A DNA stretch of 12,847 bases, taken from an uncultured euryarchaeote (GTDB lineage: Archaea; Thermoplasmatota; Poseidoniia; Poseidoniales; Poseidoniaceae). Position numbers and translations under genes: made by a program. How positions within the stretch are numbered: the first letter of the stretch is position 1; each line of letters begins with the position of its first letter. The stretch lies in the NCBI GenBank assembly GCA_937897005.1, contig CALCOQ010000120.1:1-12847 (forward strand). The letters are read 5' to 3'. Positions 1-6,931 of the stretch are shown piece by piece. Under the pieces are notes generated by a model that was given only the letters and a program-made list of their open reading frames with translations, ran no database searches and was not told the origin of the DNA.

Positions 1-2
1 CA

Positions 3-1130
3 GTCCTGCACGCACCACACTTTGAAGCGGACCCTGATATCGATGGAGTGAATTCAAAGGCCTTTGTCATCGTTCACTATGCGCGTGGTGAAGTCATCAT
101 TGGAGGCACAAGGTATGCGGGTGAAGTCAAGAAATCAATTTTCAGCGTGATGAACCTATTGTTGCCGCGTAAGGAAATTCTGCCAATGCATTGTAGCGCC
201 AATACCACTGGAGACAACACCGCTATTTTCTTCGGCCTCTCTGGAACTGGAAAAACCACTCTATCAGCGGACCCTGCAAGAAAATTGATTGGAGATGATG
301 AACATGGTTGGGGTTCCAAGGGTATCTTCAATTTTGAAGGTGGCTGTTATGCTAAACTCATCAATCTCAGTGAAAAGGATGAACCTGCTATTTTTGCTAC
401 TACCAAAAAACATGGAACTGTACTAGAGAACATCATTCTCGATGATGCCGGAGTGCCAGACTTCTTCGATACCAGCAAAACTGAGAATACTCGCGGTTCA
501 TACCCTATCGACTTCATCGACAACCGTACTGAGAACAGTCGCGGGGGGCATCCTCAGAATGTCATCTTCCTGACCTGCGACGCATTTGGAGTGCTGCCGC
601 CTATTTCGAGGTTGAACCCTGCTCAAGCCGCTTACCACTTCATCTCAGGCTATACGGCCAAAGTAGCCGGTACTGAAGTTGGAGTCACCGATCCTGAAGC
701 AACTTTTTCTGCATGTTTTGGTGAACCTTTCATGCCGATGCATCCCAGTGTCTATGCTGAACTGTTGAGCAATAAAATGGCTGAACACAATGCCACTTGC
801 TGGTTGATCAATACTGGCTGGTCAGGAGGGCAGTTCGGAGTGGGCTCACGAATGAAGATTCCTTGGACAAGAGCGATGTTGAATGCTGCACTTGACGGTG
901 AACTGGATGATGTTGAATTCAAATTGGACCCACGATTCCATATTGAGATACCCACGACTTGTCCGGGAGTCCCTTCAGAAATTCTGCAACCACGTGAAAC
1001 TTGGGGAGATGGAGAGGATTTCGATATGGTGGCTGATAAATTAGCACGAATGTTCAATGACAATTTCAAGCGTTATGAATCCGGTGTCTCGACTGAAGTG
1101 AGTGCTGCAGGACCAACTTCGTTGTCGTGA
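3..1130 (+). CDS. pckA: Phosphoenolpyruvate carboxykinase (ATP), 5'-truncated by window edge
   Basis: The enzyme converts oxaloacetate and ATP to phosphoenolpyruvate, ADP and CO2 in the cytoplasm, the entry step of gluconeogenesis. The reading frame is already open at base 3 and reads VLHAPHFEADPDIDG, a family-conserved stretch, so the gene begins outside the window. About 375 residues remain of a family usually near 530. Visible motifs are IGGTRYAGEVKKS, the substrate-site MHCSAN, the kinase-1a P-loop GLSGTGKTT (bases about 234-260), kinase-2 LIGDDEHGW, SRGGHPQNVIFLTCDAFGVL, and NTGWSGGQFGVGSRMKI near the end. These are ATP-type PEPCK signatures, and no key residue looks lost. A GTG at 48 is internal and should not be taken as the start. 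The stop lies 2 bp from the stop of the convergent lipase. Identity is very secure. Confidence 0.96.
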   Translation, partial: VLHAPHFEADPDIDGVNSKAFVIVHYARGEVIIGGTRYAGEVKKSIFSVMNLLLPRKEILPMHCSANTTGDNTAIFFGLSGTGKTTLSADPARKLIGDDEHGWGSKGIFNFEGGCYAKLINLSEKDEPAIFATTKKHGTVLENIILDDAGVPDFFDTSKTENTRGSYPIDFIDNRTENSRGGHPQNVIFLTCDAFGVLPPISRLNPAQAAYHFISGYTAKVAGTEVGVTDPEATFSACFGEPFMPMHPSVYAELLSNKMAEHNATCWLINTGWSGGQFGVGSRMKIPWTRAMLNAALDGELDDVEFKLDPRFHIEIPTTCPGVPSEILQPRETWGDGEDFDMVADKLARMFNDNFKRYESGVSTEVSAAGPTSLS

Positions 1131-1132
1131 AT

Positions 1133-2059
1133 TCAAACGTATTTACCAACCTTCTTCTTTACTTCAGAGACTGCTTCCACAGCATCTTCAAGAGTCTCTT
1201 CCAAGGTGTCTTTGAACTCACCATACAGTGGTTTGACCTTCTCGGTGAAGGGCAGTAATTGATCTCTGTAATGAGATGATAGGTGGTCGGTGAGTTTCTC
1301 GAAATCCATGAAACCCAAAGTGTCTTGCATCGAATCGAAGAGTTTGGTAGCCAGGCCCGGGTTGACCTTTATCTCTCCATCATTATCCATGTAACATAGA
1401 TTGCCAACATGGAAGTATCCAATTTTCGGAATGGTTGGGACTGCATCTTTGTCATTGACGAAACGGAATGTGTCTGGAACCAATTTATTGTATAATTTCT
1501 CAAATCGTTTATTCCCCACTCTTGGGCTACCATAATTGTACATCGTGACCGGTAATTTGAGAGTTCTACGAATGTCTGCTGCACAGAGAGTGGCAAGCGC
1601 TCCGCCCAAGGAGTGCCCGGTGATGTGGATTCGTTGACGATTCTTCTTGGTCAAGGCCTTGATGGATTTGAGGATTCTGTCTCTGATGGGCAGATAGGCA
1701 TTGTAGAAACCGAAATGTACCCTTGGGGCGAAGAACAACCAACCTTTTCCATGTAACCATCTCTTCTTGATGGCCAATGCATCAGTCAATGCATCGGTAA
1801 AATCAGAAGTTCCACGAAATGAAATGGCGACTCTTCCTTCATGCGAAATTGCGATGACGCATTGAGAACCAACAGTATCATCCTCAATGAATTCGTGAAG
1901 ATGGTAGCCATACTGATCAAGGGCCATGGCCTCTTCCAACTCATAAACCTGAATTGAAAGACTGCACATCTCACCTGCGAGGTCCCAATCTGGTTCAGCC
2001 TCTGGTTTACCCCTCCCCATGGTCTGGCAAGACGCGCAATCATGTTTGATTGTTGCCAC
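1133..2059 (-). CDS. Class 3 lipase-like alpha/beta hydrolase, cytoplasmic
   Basis: This is a predicted serine ester hydrolase of the fungal triacylglycerol lipase (lipase class 3) family, 308 aa. The nucleophile elbow GHSLGG places Ser150. VAISFRGTSDF around residues 77-87 matches the oxyanion strand of the family. NYGSPRVGN at 175-183, the acid in NDKDAVPTIP (Asp205) and the His in DHLSSHY (His259, less likely His263) complete the triad. There is no signal peptide or membrane segment, so I infer an intracellular enzyme. The last 40 residues (about 270-308) form a charged, probably helical tail with regular hydrophobics that could bind a membrane or partner. The start is GTG; an in-frame TAG lies a few codons upstream, so little extension is possible, and an internal Met14 or Met32 remains an alternative. 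The substrate cannot be told from sequence. Confidence 0.88.
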   Translation of the reverse strand: MATIKHDCASCQTMGRGKPEAEPDWDLAGEMCSLSIQVYELEEAMALDQYGYHLHEFIEDDTVGSQCVIAISHEGRVAISFRGTSDFTDALTDALAIKKRWLHGKGWLFFAPRVHFGFYNAYLPIRDRILKSIKALTKKNRQRIHITGHSLGGALATLCAADIRRTLKLPVTMYNYGSPRVGNKRFEKLYNKLVPDTFRFVNDKDAVPTIPKIGYFHVGNLCYMDNDGEIKVNPGLATKLFDSMQDTLGFMDFEKLTDHLSSHYRDQLLPFTEKVKPLYGEFKDTLEETLEDAVEAVSEVKKKVGKYV

Positions 2060-2128
2060 TGATGCAAACTATCATGAAACGCAAGTCAATTGAGGGAGAT
2101 TGAACCTCAAGAGCCCGAAGTGAGCGCG

Positions 2129-3376
2129 ATGCAACTGGTTGAAGACCTCAATATTCTCGATGAATTCGAACTCATACCACCAAAAACTGCGATGAAGAAG
2201 ATTGTGGAAAGATTGAGTGCTGATCCCGGACTATCATTCCTGATCGAAGACCCAAAAAGTGGCAAGATATGTGGATTCATTGACTCTCTGCTGATCAATA
2301 AATTAGAGGAGCAGGGGAAGAAGCCAAAAAAGGGCAATGTTCAGAGTAAAATGCTGACCAATCTACTGTTCATAATCAACAAGACGCCATTGGCACGTTT
2401 AACACAGATATTACCAGAAAAACAGCCTGACGCAGTGATTGTCAACAATATCGAAGGTGATTTTGTCGGCTTCTTGAGTTCAAATGATTTTCAAGAAGCA
2501 ATGCAGAAACTTGGGATTGAAGACAAAGACGAAGGCGGAACTGAAAGTGATGCAGAAAAAATAGATGCTCCTCCAAAACCCTCTCGAGGGCCACCAAAAA
2601 GTCGTAAGAAGATGGAAGTGGAATCCCATATCCAAGAAACAGAAAGTGTTCCCGAACCAGAGATTGAAGGTCCCACTCTGATTGTCGAGGACATCGCTGA
2701 TGATGATCTTGAAGATGCCACAGATGCTTTCTTCAGTCGTGTGAAGGGTAGGTCAAGTGGAGATATCGCTAATGTCCATGGGGAGTTGGCAGATGAGGCA
2801 TGGGGTGGGGCCGCAGAAGGTACTCTTGAGACCGGTTCAATCATGCACCCCCTAGGTGCCGGACAGACCACGATTCCTGAGGAGGGACCCATGATGACAC
2901 AGATATTGATGAAAACAAGCGCAGGAGAAATACAACTACAGATGTATGATGATAAGGCACCAGATACCGTTGCTAATTTTTTGAAATTGGTCGATCAGGG
3001 CTTCTATGATGGTCTTCATTTCCATCGTGTGATTGAACAATTCATGCTCCAAGGTGGATGTCCGAATTCAAGGGACCCAAACAATCCTGAAGCTGGGACT
3101 GGTAGCCCAGGTTGGAAGATTCCGTGTGAGCAAAGCGCTCTGGCTTTGAGTCATGACCGGCCTGGCCTGATGTCGATGGCGAATGCTGGACCCAATACAG
3201 GTGGTTCTCAATTCTTCTTGACCACAGTGGAGTGCCCTTGGTTGGATGGAAATCATGCAATATTCGGAGAGGTTGTTTCAGGAATGGATATCGTCATGGC
3301 GATCGAAGGTTGTCAGAAAGGAGCTGGAGATCGGCCCATTCAACCACAGCAGATCATCAGTGTTTCTCGTGCTTGA
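2129..3376 (+). CDS. CBS-domain/cyclophilin-type peptidyl-prolyl isomerase fusion
   Basis: This is a cytoplasmic peptidyl-prolyl cis-trans isomerase with an unusual regulatory N-terminus (415 aa from this ATG). Residues about 1-130 read as a CBS pair: LVEDLNILDEFELIPP, a helix, then LSFLIEDPKSGKICGFI, and a second unit ending DAVIVNNIEGDFVGFLSSND. Residues about 135-250 are an acidic, Pro/Glu-rich, probably disordered linker. The cyclophilin domain fills about 258-415, with FHRVIEQFMLQGG (catalytic Arg about 300), NAGPNTGGSQFFLTT and WLDGNHAIFGEVVSGMDIV, all canonical. CBS pairs commonly bind adenine nucleotides, so nucleotide-sensitive folding activity is an inference. An in-frame stop at 2075 leaves starts TTG 2090 (13 residues longer), GTG 2120 or ATG 2129. 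I chose ATG because the CBS fold begins right after it. No clear TATA or Shine-Dalgarno helps. The gene diverges from the lipase. Confidence 0.9.
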   Translation: MQLVEDLNILDEFELIPPKTAMKKIVERLSADPGLSFLIEDPKSGKICGFIDSLLINKLEEQGKKPKKGNVQSKMLTNLLFIINKTPLARLTQILPEKQPDAVIVNNIEGDFVGFLSSNDFQEAMQKLGIEDKDEGGTESDAEKIDAPPKPSRGPPKSRKKMEVESHIQETESVPEPEIEGPTLIVEDIADDDLEDATDAFFSRVKGRSSGDIANVHGELADEAWGGAAEGTLETGSIMHPLGAGQTTIPEEGPMMTQILMKTSAGEIQLQMYDDKAPDTVANFLKLVDQGFYDGLHFHRVIEQFMLQGGCPNSRDPNNPEAGTGSPGWKIPCEQSALALSHDRPGLMSMANAGPNTGGSQFFLTTVECPWLDGNHAIFGEVVSGMDIVMAIEGCQKGAGDRPIQPQQIISVSRA

Positions 3377-3397
3377 CAAGTTAAAATCGTCCGGGCA

Positions 3398-3410
3398 ATT
3401 ATTTATTAAG
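3398..3410 (+). promoter_or_regulatory. TATA-like promoter of the fumarase gene
   Basis: The AT-rich element ATTATTTATTAAG sits just after the cyclophilin gene. Its centre is about 27 bp upstream of ATG 3431, the expected archaeal TATA-to-transcription-start distance. This suggests a leaderless mRNA starting at that ATG and supports inclusion of the ribbon-helix-helix domain in the fumarase protein. It rests on spacing and composition only. Confidence 0.55.
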
Positions 3411-3430
3411 TGCACCATGGACGCTATTTC

Positions 3431-5032
3431 ATGGCAAAGCACCGAGCCGGCGACCGCCGGATTCTAAGCATCAGTATTCCAGAGAAACTTGCAGTGAGAT
3501 TAGATGCAAGAGTAGGCAGAGGACGAGGACAAGGACGAAGCGCAACCATCACAAGACTCATTGAGGACGGGTTGGGTAAAGATTCGCAGAAATATACTGG
3601 AAGGAATATCACAACACCACGCACTGCTGAAGCGGCGATTGGTGAAGTACGAGTGGAAAAGGATACGATGGGTGAACTTGAAGTCCCCGCTGATCGGTAT
3701 TATGGCTGTCAAACCGCAAGGTCGCTATTGAACTTCGATATCGGAGACGACACGATGCCGCGACCAGTCATTCGTGCATTTGGTATTCTGAAACAAGCAG
3801 CTGCAGAAGTCAACGCTGAACTTGGGGGTCTGGAGAAGCCTATTGGTGAATTGATTGAGAAAGCAACTCAGGAAATGATCGAGGGTGCATTGGATGAACA
3901 CTTCCCATTACGTATCTGGCAAACCGGTTCAGGTACTCAAACCAATATGAATTCAAATGAAGTGATTGCAAACCGAGCCATTGAGATGGCAGGTGGAGTT
4001 CTTGGAAGTAAAACACCCGTTCACCCAAATGATCACGTGAACATGGCACAATCCAGTAACGACACTTTTCCCACTGCCATGCATATTGCTGCAGCCGAAG
4101 AGGTGCGCCATCAACTTCTGCCTTCAGTTGAAGCATTGAAAGATGCGCTTGCAGAGAAATCATCACAATGGAGTGAAATTGTCAAGATTGGAAGAACACA
4201 CTTGATGGATGCTGTTCCGCTGACTCTGGGTCAAGAAGTGAGTGGGTGGGTCGCACAATTGGAAATGGGGATTGTTCGTTGCGAAACCGCATGGGAAGAG
4301 CTGTTGGAACTGGCCCTTGGAGGAACTGCGGTTGGAACTGGACTCAACACGCATCCTGATTTTGCGGAATTGGTCGCTGATGTAATAGCCCGTAAGACGG
4401 ATTTGCCATTCAGGAGTGCTGACAACAAATTTTCCCAACTTGCTGCACATGATGCAGTTGTTTCCATGAGTGGGGCATTGAATTCCTTGGCTGCAGCGTT
4501 GATGAAGATAGCCAATGATATCAGATGGTTAGGGGGAGGGCCGCGTTGTGGACATGGAGAGTTGTCACTTCCTGCCAATGAACCTGGCTCTTCAATAATG
4601 CCTGGAAAAGTCAATCCAACTCAAGCAGAAGCGATGACCATGGTGTGTTGCCAAGTCATTGGAAATCACACGGCTGTCACTATTGGAGGTAGCCAAGGTA
4701 ATTTTGAATTGAATGTGTACAAACCAATGATGATTCATAATCTGCTGCACAGTATTCGTTTACTTGCAGATGCATCCCGTACTTTCAGAATCAAATGTGT
4801 TGAAGGGTTAGAAGCAAATGAAGAAAGAATCGCTGAACATCTTGAAAATTCATTGATGCTTGTCACTGCTCTCAATCCGTATATCGGCTATGATAAAGCC
4901 GCAAAGATCGCCAAGAATGCTCATGAGAAAGGGTTGACTTTGAGACAAAGTGCGTTGGAATTGGGATTGGTCAGTGAAGCGGAATTTGATGAATGGATAA
5001 AGCCTGAGAAGATGACTGGCCCGAACAGATGA
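3431..5032 (+). CDS. fumC: Class II fumarate hydratase with N-terminal ribbon-helix-helix domain
   Basis: The enzyme hydrates fumarate to L-malate in the TCA cycle. From about residue 76 the protein is a full class II fumarase: RVEKDTMGELEVPADRYYG, SGTQTNMNSNEVIANRA, HPNDHVNMAQSSNDTFPTAM, GRTHLMDAVPL with the catalytic-site His at about 257, and the signature GSSIMPGKVNP at about 386-396 with the catalytic Ser. Length is 533 aa against about 460-470 for the family. The excess lies at the N-terminus. Residues about 9-48 read RRILSISIPEKLAVRLDARV, then GRSATITRLIEDGL, matching the strand-helix-helix pattern of CopG/MetJ-type DNA-binding domains; residues 49-75 are a linker. No frameshift or stop separates the parts. 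I chose ATG 3431 because the TATA-like element lies 27 bp upstream; ATG 3410 in the same frame overlaps that element. The fumarase call is secure, and the RHH call is a motif-level judgement. Confidence 0.95.
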   Translation: MAKHRAGDRRILSISIPEKLAVRLDARVGRGRGQGRSATITRLIEDGLGKDSQKYTGRNITTPRTAEAAIGEVRVEKDTMGELEVPADRYYGCQTARSLLNFDIGDDTMPRPVIRAFGILKQAAAEVNAELGGLEKPIGELIEKATQEMIEGALDEHFPLRIWQTGSGTQTNMNSNEVIANRAIEMAGGVLGSKTPVHPNDHVNMAQSSNDTFPTAMHIAAAEEVRHQLLPSVEALKDALAEKSSQWSEIVKIGRTHLMDAVPLTLGQEVSGWVAQLEMGIVRCETAWEELLELALGGTAVGTGLNTHPDFAELVADVIARKTDLPFRSADNKFSQLAAHDAVVSMSGALNSLAAALMKIANDIRWLGGGPRCGHGELSLPANEPGSSIMPGKVNPTQAEAMTMVCCQVIGNHTAVTIGGSQGNFELNVYKPMMIHNLLHSIRLLADASRTFRIKCVEGLEANEERIAEHLENSLMLVTALNPYIGYDKAAKIAKNAHEKGLTLRQSALELGLVSEAEFDEWIKPEKMTGPNR

Positions 5033-5037
5033 GGTGA
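5031..5037 (+). promoter_or_regulatory. Shine-Dalgarno site coupling fumarase to the CREST gene
   Basis: GAGGTGA overlaps the fumarase stop codon and lies 4 nt before ATG 5042. It fully complements the usual archaeal 16S 3' end. It fixes the start of the downstream gene and indicates translation from the same mRNA as the fumarase. Confidence 0.75.
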
Positions 5038-5041
5038 AAGT

Positions 5042-5830
5042 ATGGAACTGGATACATCAATTCTCAATCGAATGTTGGTTAGTTCGACTCTGGTATTCGC
5101 TCTTGGTTTCGTGATATTCGGTAGAATTGAACAACCTCAATGGTATCATGATTTTGCTGATAACCGGACATTCTTTGGAATCCCAAATGCGGTAGATGTT
5201 CTCAGTAATCTGGCACTGTTGATACCTGGAGTCGTAGGACTCGCATTGGTGAAAGAGATGCATCAAAAGGGTGGCGGGTATACGGATAGATTCGAATTGG
5301 TCATCATGACAAGTCTGTTCAGCGGAATCATTCTGACATTCATGGGTTCGGTGTGGTATCATCTGGAACCTAACGACTCGACCATGATCTGGGATCGGAT
5401 ACCGATGACGATTGTATTCGCTTCGATCTGTTCACTTGTGATAGCTGATAGAATGGGAGTTGGAGTTGCCAAGAAGATCCATGTGCCGCTGATGTTGATC
5501 GGCATCCTCAGTGTGTTGCTATGGCACTGGACTGGGGATCTGCGCCCCTTCTTCTTCTTCAAACATGAACCGCTCATCATCATCGTCATTCTGCTCATCT
5601 TCGGTAAAGCGACCTATGATCGAGAAGTGGATTATTTCGTTGCCTTGAGTCTATTCCTCTTGGCTACAGTGTTTGAACTGACTGATTCTACAATTTATGG
5701 AATCACATCCATCATCAGTGGCCACACTGTGAAACACATCCTTGCTGGTGTTGCCCTCTGGATCCTCCTGAGGATGATTCAAACAAGAACCATGCTCAAT
5801 CCTCATCATCCTTCTTCGGCAGAGGAATAG
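5042..5830 (+). CDS. CREST-superfamily/ceramidase-like seven-helix membrane hydrolase
   Basis: This is an integral membrane protein of 262 aa with about seven hydrophobic segments, near residues 10-27, 50-70, 85-104, 121-136, 146-162, 177-189 and 197-245 (the last stretch probably holds two). The conserved pattern of the alkaline ceramidase/PAQR/Per1 (CREST) superfamily is visible: Ser103 and His107 in GSVWYHLEP, Asp118 in WDRIPMT, and His228 and His232 in SGHTVKHILAG. In that superfamily these residues form a zinc-dependent amidase/hydrolase site. The N-terminal motif YHDFADNRTFFGIPNAVDVLSN is typical of bacterial and archaeal members. The natural substrate is unknown; a lipid amide or ester is plausible. 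Translation is probably coupled to the fumarase through the Shine-Dalgarno site at 5031. Its 3' end overlaps the convergent acidic gene by 35 bp. Confidence 0.85.
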   Translation: MELDTSILNRMLVSSTLVFALGFVIFGRIEQPQWYHDFADNRTFFGIPNAVDVLSNLALLIPGVVGLALVKEMHQKGGGYTDRFELVIMTSLFSGIILTFMGSVWYHLEPNDSTMIWDRIPMTIVFASICSLVIADRMGVGVAKKIHVPLMLIGILSVLLWHWTGDLRPFFFFKHEPLIIIVILLIFGKATYDREVDYFVALSLFLLATVFELTDSTIYGITSIISGHTVKHILAGVALWILLRMIQTRTMLNPHHPSSAEE

Positions 5831-6200
5831 ATGGTGGCAGAGGAACTGAGCCGGTATTCTTCTCCACAACTGGTGAAGGGGTAGGGGAATTTTCTTCAGC
5901 CTTCGCAAATGCAAGATTCTCCGGTGCTTCATGCACTAGATTGGCCCCTAGGTTAACCGGTGCTTCACGTACCGCTTCCACCCCAGCCTCATGAGCAGTG
6001 ATCCCCTCCGTCTTACGAGCCAAACCAACTGTTGGTGCCTCCCGAGCCTGGGGGCGCTTGGGCGCTGACATCGGAGCCTCTCTCGAATCTGAACCTGAAC
6101 GTGAAGTATGCCCTGTATCCTCCAGAGTATCAAAAACATCCAACAATGCTTTGGCTCTAGCCAAAGATTCCTTTTCTTCCTCAGTATCTTCTTCGCTCAT
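5796..6200 (-). CDS. Small acidic disordered protein with repeated xEAP motifs
   Basis: This 134-aa protein belongs to no family I recognise. The N-terminus (MSEEDTEEEKESLARAKALLDVF) is strongly acidic and probably helical. The remainder is low in large hydrophobics and rich in Ala, Glu and Pro, ending in a Pro-rich stretch (SVPLPPSIPLPKK) and DDED. Short motifs recur: REAP at 40-43 and 53-56, HEAG at 70-73, REAP at 78-81 and HEAP at 90-93, which look like linear docking motifs on a disordered chain. There is no signal peptide or membrane segment. ATG is the start; no Shine-Dalgarno is seen. The 3' end overlaps the convergent CREST gene by 35 bp. Low complexity and lack of homology keep confidence moderate, but no competing frame is convincing. 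Confidence 0.62.
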   Translation of the reverse strand: MSEEDTEEEKESLARAKALLDVFDTLEDTGHTSRSGSDSREAPMSAPKRPQAREAPTVGLARKTEGITAHEAGVEAVREAPVNLGANLVHEAPENLAFAKAEENSPTPSPVVEKNTGSVPLPPSIPLPKKDDED

Positions 6201-6333
6201 GGAATACCGAAGATGACGTAGGCCTTTGCACTTCCGATATGGCGAGGGGCGAATGAATCACAAACATGGGGATGGAGTAGTCAATATCCGTAACGAGTAT
6301 AAGGCGAACGCGATGCGCTCACTTCATCTGAAA
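6201..6333. other. Intergenic stretch upstream of the acidic-protein gene
   Basis: No gene is seen. On the minus strand CTTATACTCG (about 6294-6303) and CCATATCGG (about 6234-6242) are weak TATA candidates for the acidic-protein gene at 6200. A short G/C palindromic patch (GCGAACGCGATGCGC, 6304-6318) lies near the 3' side of the proposed RNA. Together with the RNA block this accounts for the protein-free span 6201-6981. Confidence 0.4.
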
Positions 6334-6403
6334 ATCAGGTGGGAGAACTGGCAGGGGGGATTCATCCGGGCAGGAATCTGCCCCCCTGCCAGCCTCCGCT
6401 GAT
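6334..6403 (-). repeat. Long inverted repeat at the 3' end of the proposed RNA
   Basis: CTGGCAGGGGGG at 6348-6359 is exactly complementary to CCCCCCTGCCAG at 6381-6392 (12 bp). Inside, ATTC 6360-6363 pairs with GAAT 6374-6377. Outside, GGAG 6342-6345 pairs with CTCC 6394-6397 and ATCAG 6334-6338 with CTGAT 6399-6403. On the minus strand this hairpin closes the structured block and is followed by a short U run, so it may be a 3' stability element or terminator. Confidence 0.8.
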
Positions 6404-6884
6404 GAGAGGTCAACTCGCCTAAGCTCATCTTCCCCTCTGGCATCATCTCAACCGAAGCCTCGATTCAGCCAACCAGATCCTTCGCCGAAGCGGATTCTCT
6501 GGCGGGTCAGGATATGACACGCCCGAAAGCGAGTCCAACCATATTGCACCGGTGTCTTTGCAGACGGTGGTGCTGGCCGTGATCCATTCCCTGAGTCCAG
6601 ATGTGTTCAGAGCATCCCGAAAGATCCTCTTCCCTACCAAGAACGGCCGAAACCCCTCATGGCGCATTCCCGAAGGTCTGCTCCACCTGGTGGCATTGAA
6701 GCTCAAACCGAAGTCTGTCCTCCTCCGCCGCTACACAGGAATCTCTCCCCATGAAGGTCGTCGATTACTCCGAAGAGCGGCCCGACGACACAGGACCCGG
6801 AGAGGTTCCGAAGACCCCCTCCACCACTCCTAGGGAGCGGCAAATTTCAGAGAGGTGGGAGAGGTCCATGAATCTTTCGGTTCC
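6334..6884 (-). ncRNA. Unrecognised large structured RNA (about 500-550 nt)
   Basis: This GC-richer block has no convincing protein frame; the open frames here are under 95 codons and overlap each other on both strands. It is filled with local hairpins. By eye, in plus coordinates: 6401-6406 with 6424-6429; 6436-6440 with 6473-6477; 6477-6495; 6516-6535; 6546-6573 with inner stem GUCU-GCAA-AGAC; 6589-6594 with 6607-6612; 6614-6625; 6645-6654; 6664-6681; 6704-6717; a long arm 6738-6809 (GGAA and CUCUCC stem, then 7-bp GTCGTCG 6757-6763 with CGACGAC 6783-6789); 6819-6825 with 6854-6861; 6870-6883. Nine UUCG sequences occur on the minus strand within about 360 nt, mostly as hairpin loops, plus GNRA loops. 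Six or more stems need G-U pairs on the minus strand that would be A-C mismatches on the plus strand; one position argues the other way. I do not find the RNase P core (AGGAAAGUC, ACAGAA) or the SRP helix 8 motif. Ends are approximate. Confidence 0.62.
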
Positions 6885-6894
6885 GATTATTGTT

Positions 6895-6907
6895 TTTCCA
6901 CTGGAAA
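6895..6907. promoter_or_regulatory. Palindrome TTTCCACTGGAAA at the proposed RNA start, possible operator
   Basis: A perfect 6-bp inverted repeat around one central base overlaps the transcription start predicted from the TATA-like element at 6921-6931. The left half plus centre (TTTCCACTG) recurs at 6927-6935 over the TATA element itself. The arrangement would suit a repressor or regulator site. This is pattern only. Confidence 0.35.
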
Positions 6908-6920
6908 TAACATTCTCGGG

Positions 6921-6931
6921 GGTATATTTCC
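6921..6931 (-). promoter_or_regulatory. TATA/BRE-like promoter for the structured RNA
   Basis: On the minus strand this reads GGAAATATACC, a purine-rich BRE-like lead followed by a TATA core. A start about 25-27 bp downstream would fall near 6899, shortly before the first hairpin of the structured block. It lies between the end of the beta-propeller gene at 6982 and the RNA. Confidence 0.45.

Noticed and set aside
48..1130. GTG at 48 as the start of PEP carboxykinase
   Set aside because: The frame is open to the window edge and the upstream residues are conserved PEPCK sequence, so the GTG is an internal Val codon.
3246..3467. Open frame crossing the end of the cyclophilin gene on the plus strand
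   Set aside because: It is an alternate-frame shadow of the cyclophilin end and the fumarase promoter, with no family pattern.
6334..6884. RNase P RNA or SRP RNA as the identity of the structured block
   Set aside because: I looked on both strands for the RNase P core (AGGAAAGUC and ACAGAA...GGCUUA) and the SRP helix 8 asymmetric loop and found neither. A covariance-model search could still overturn this.
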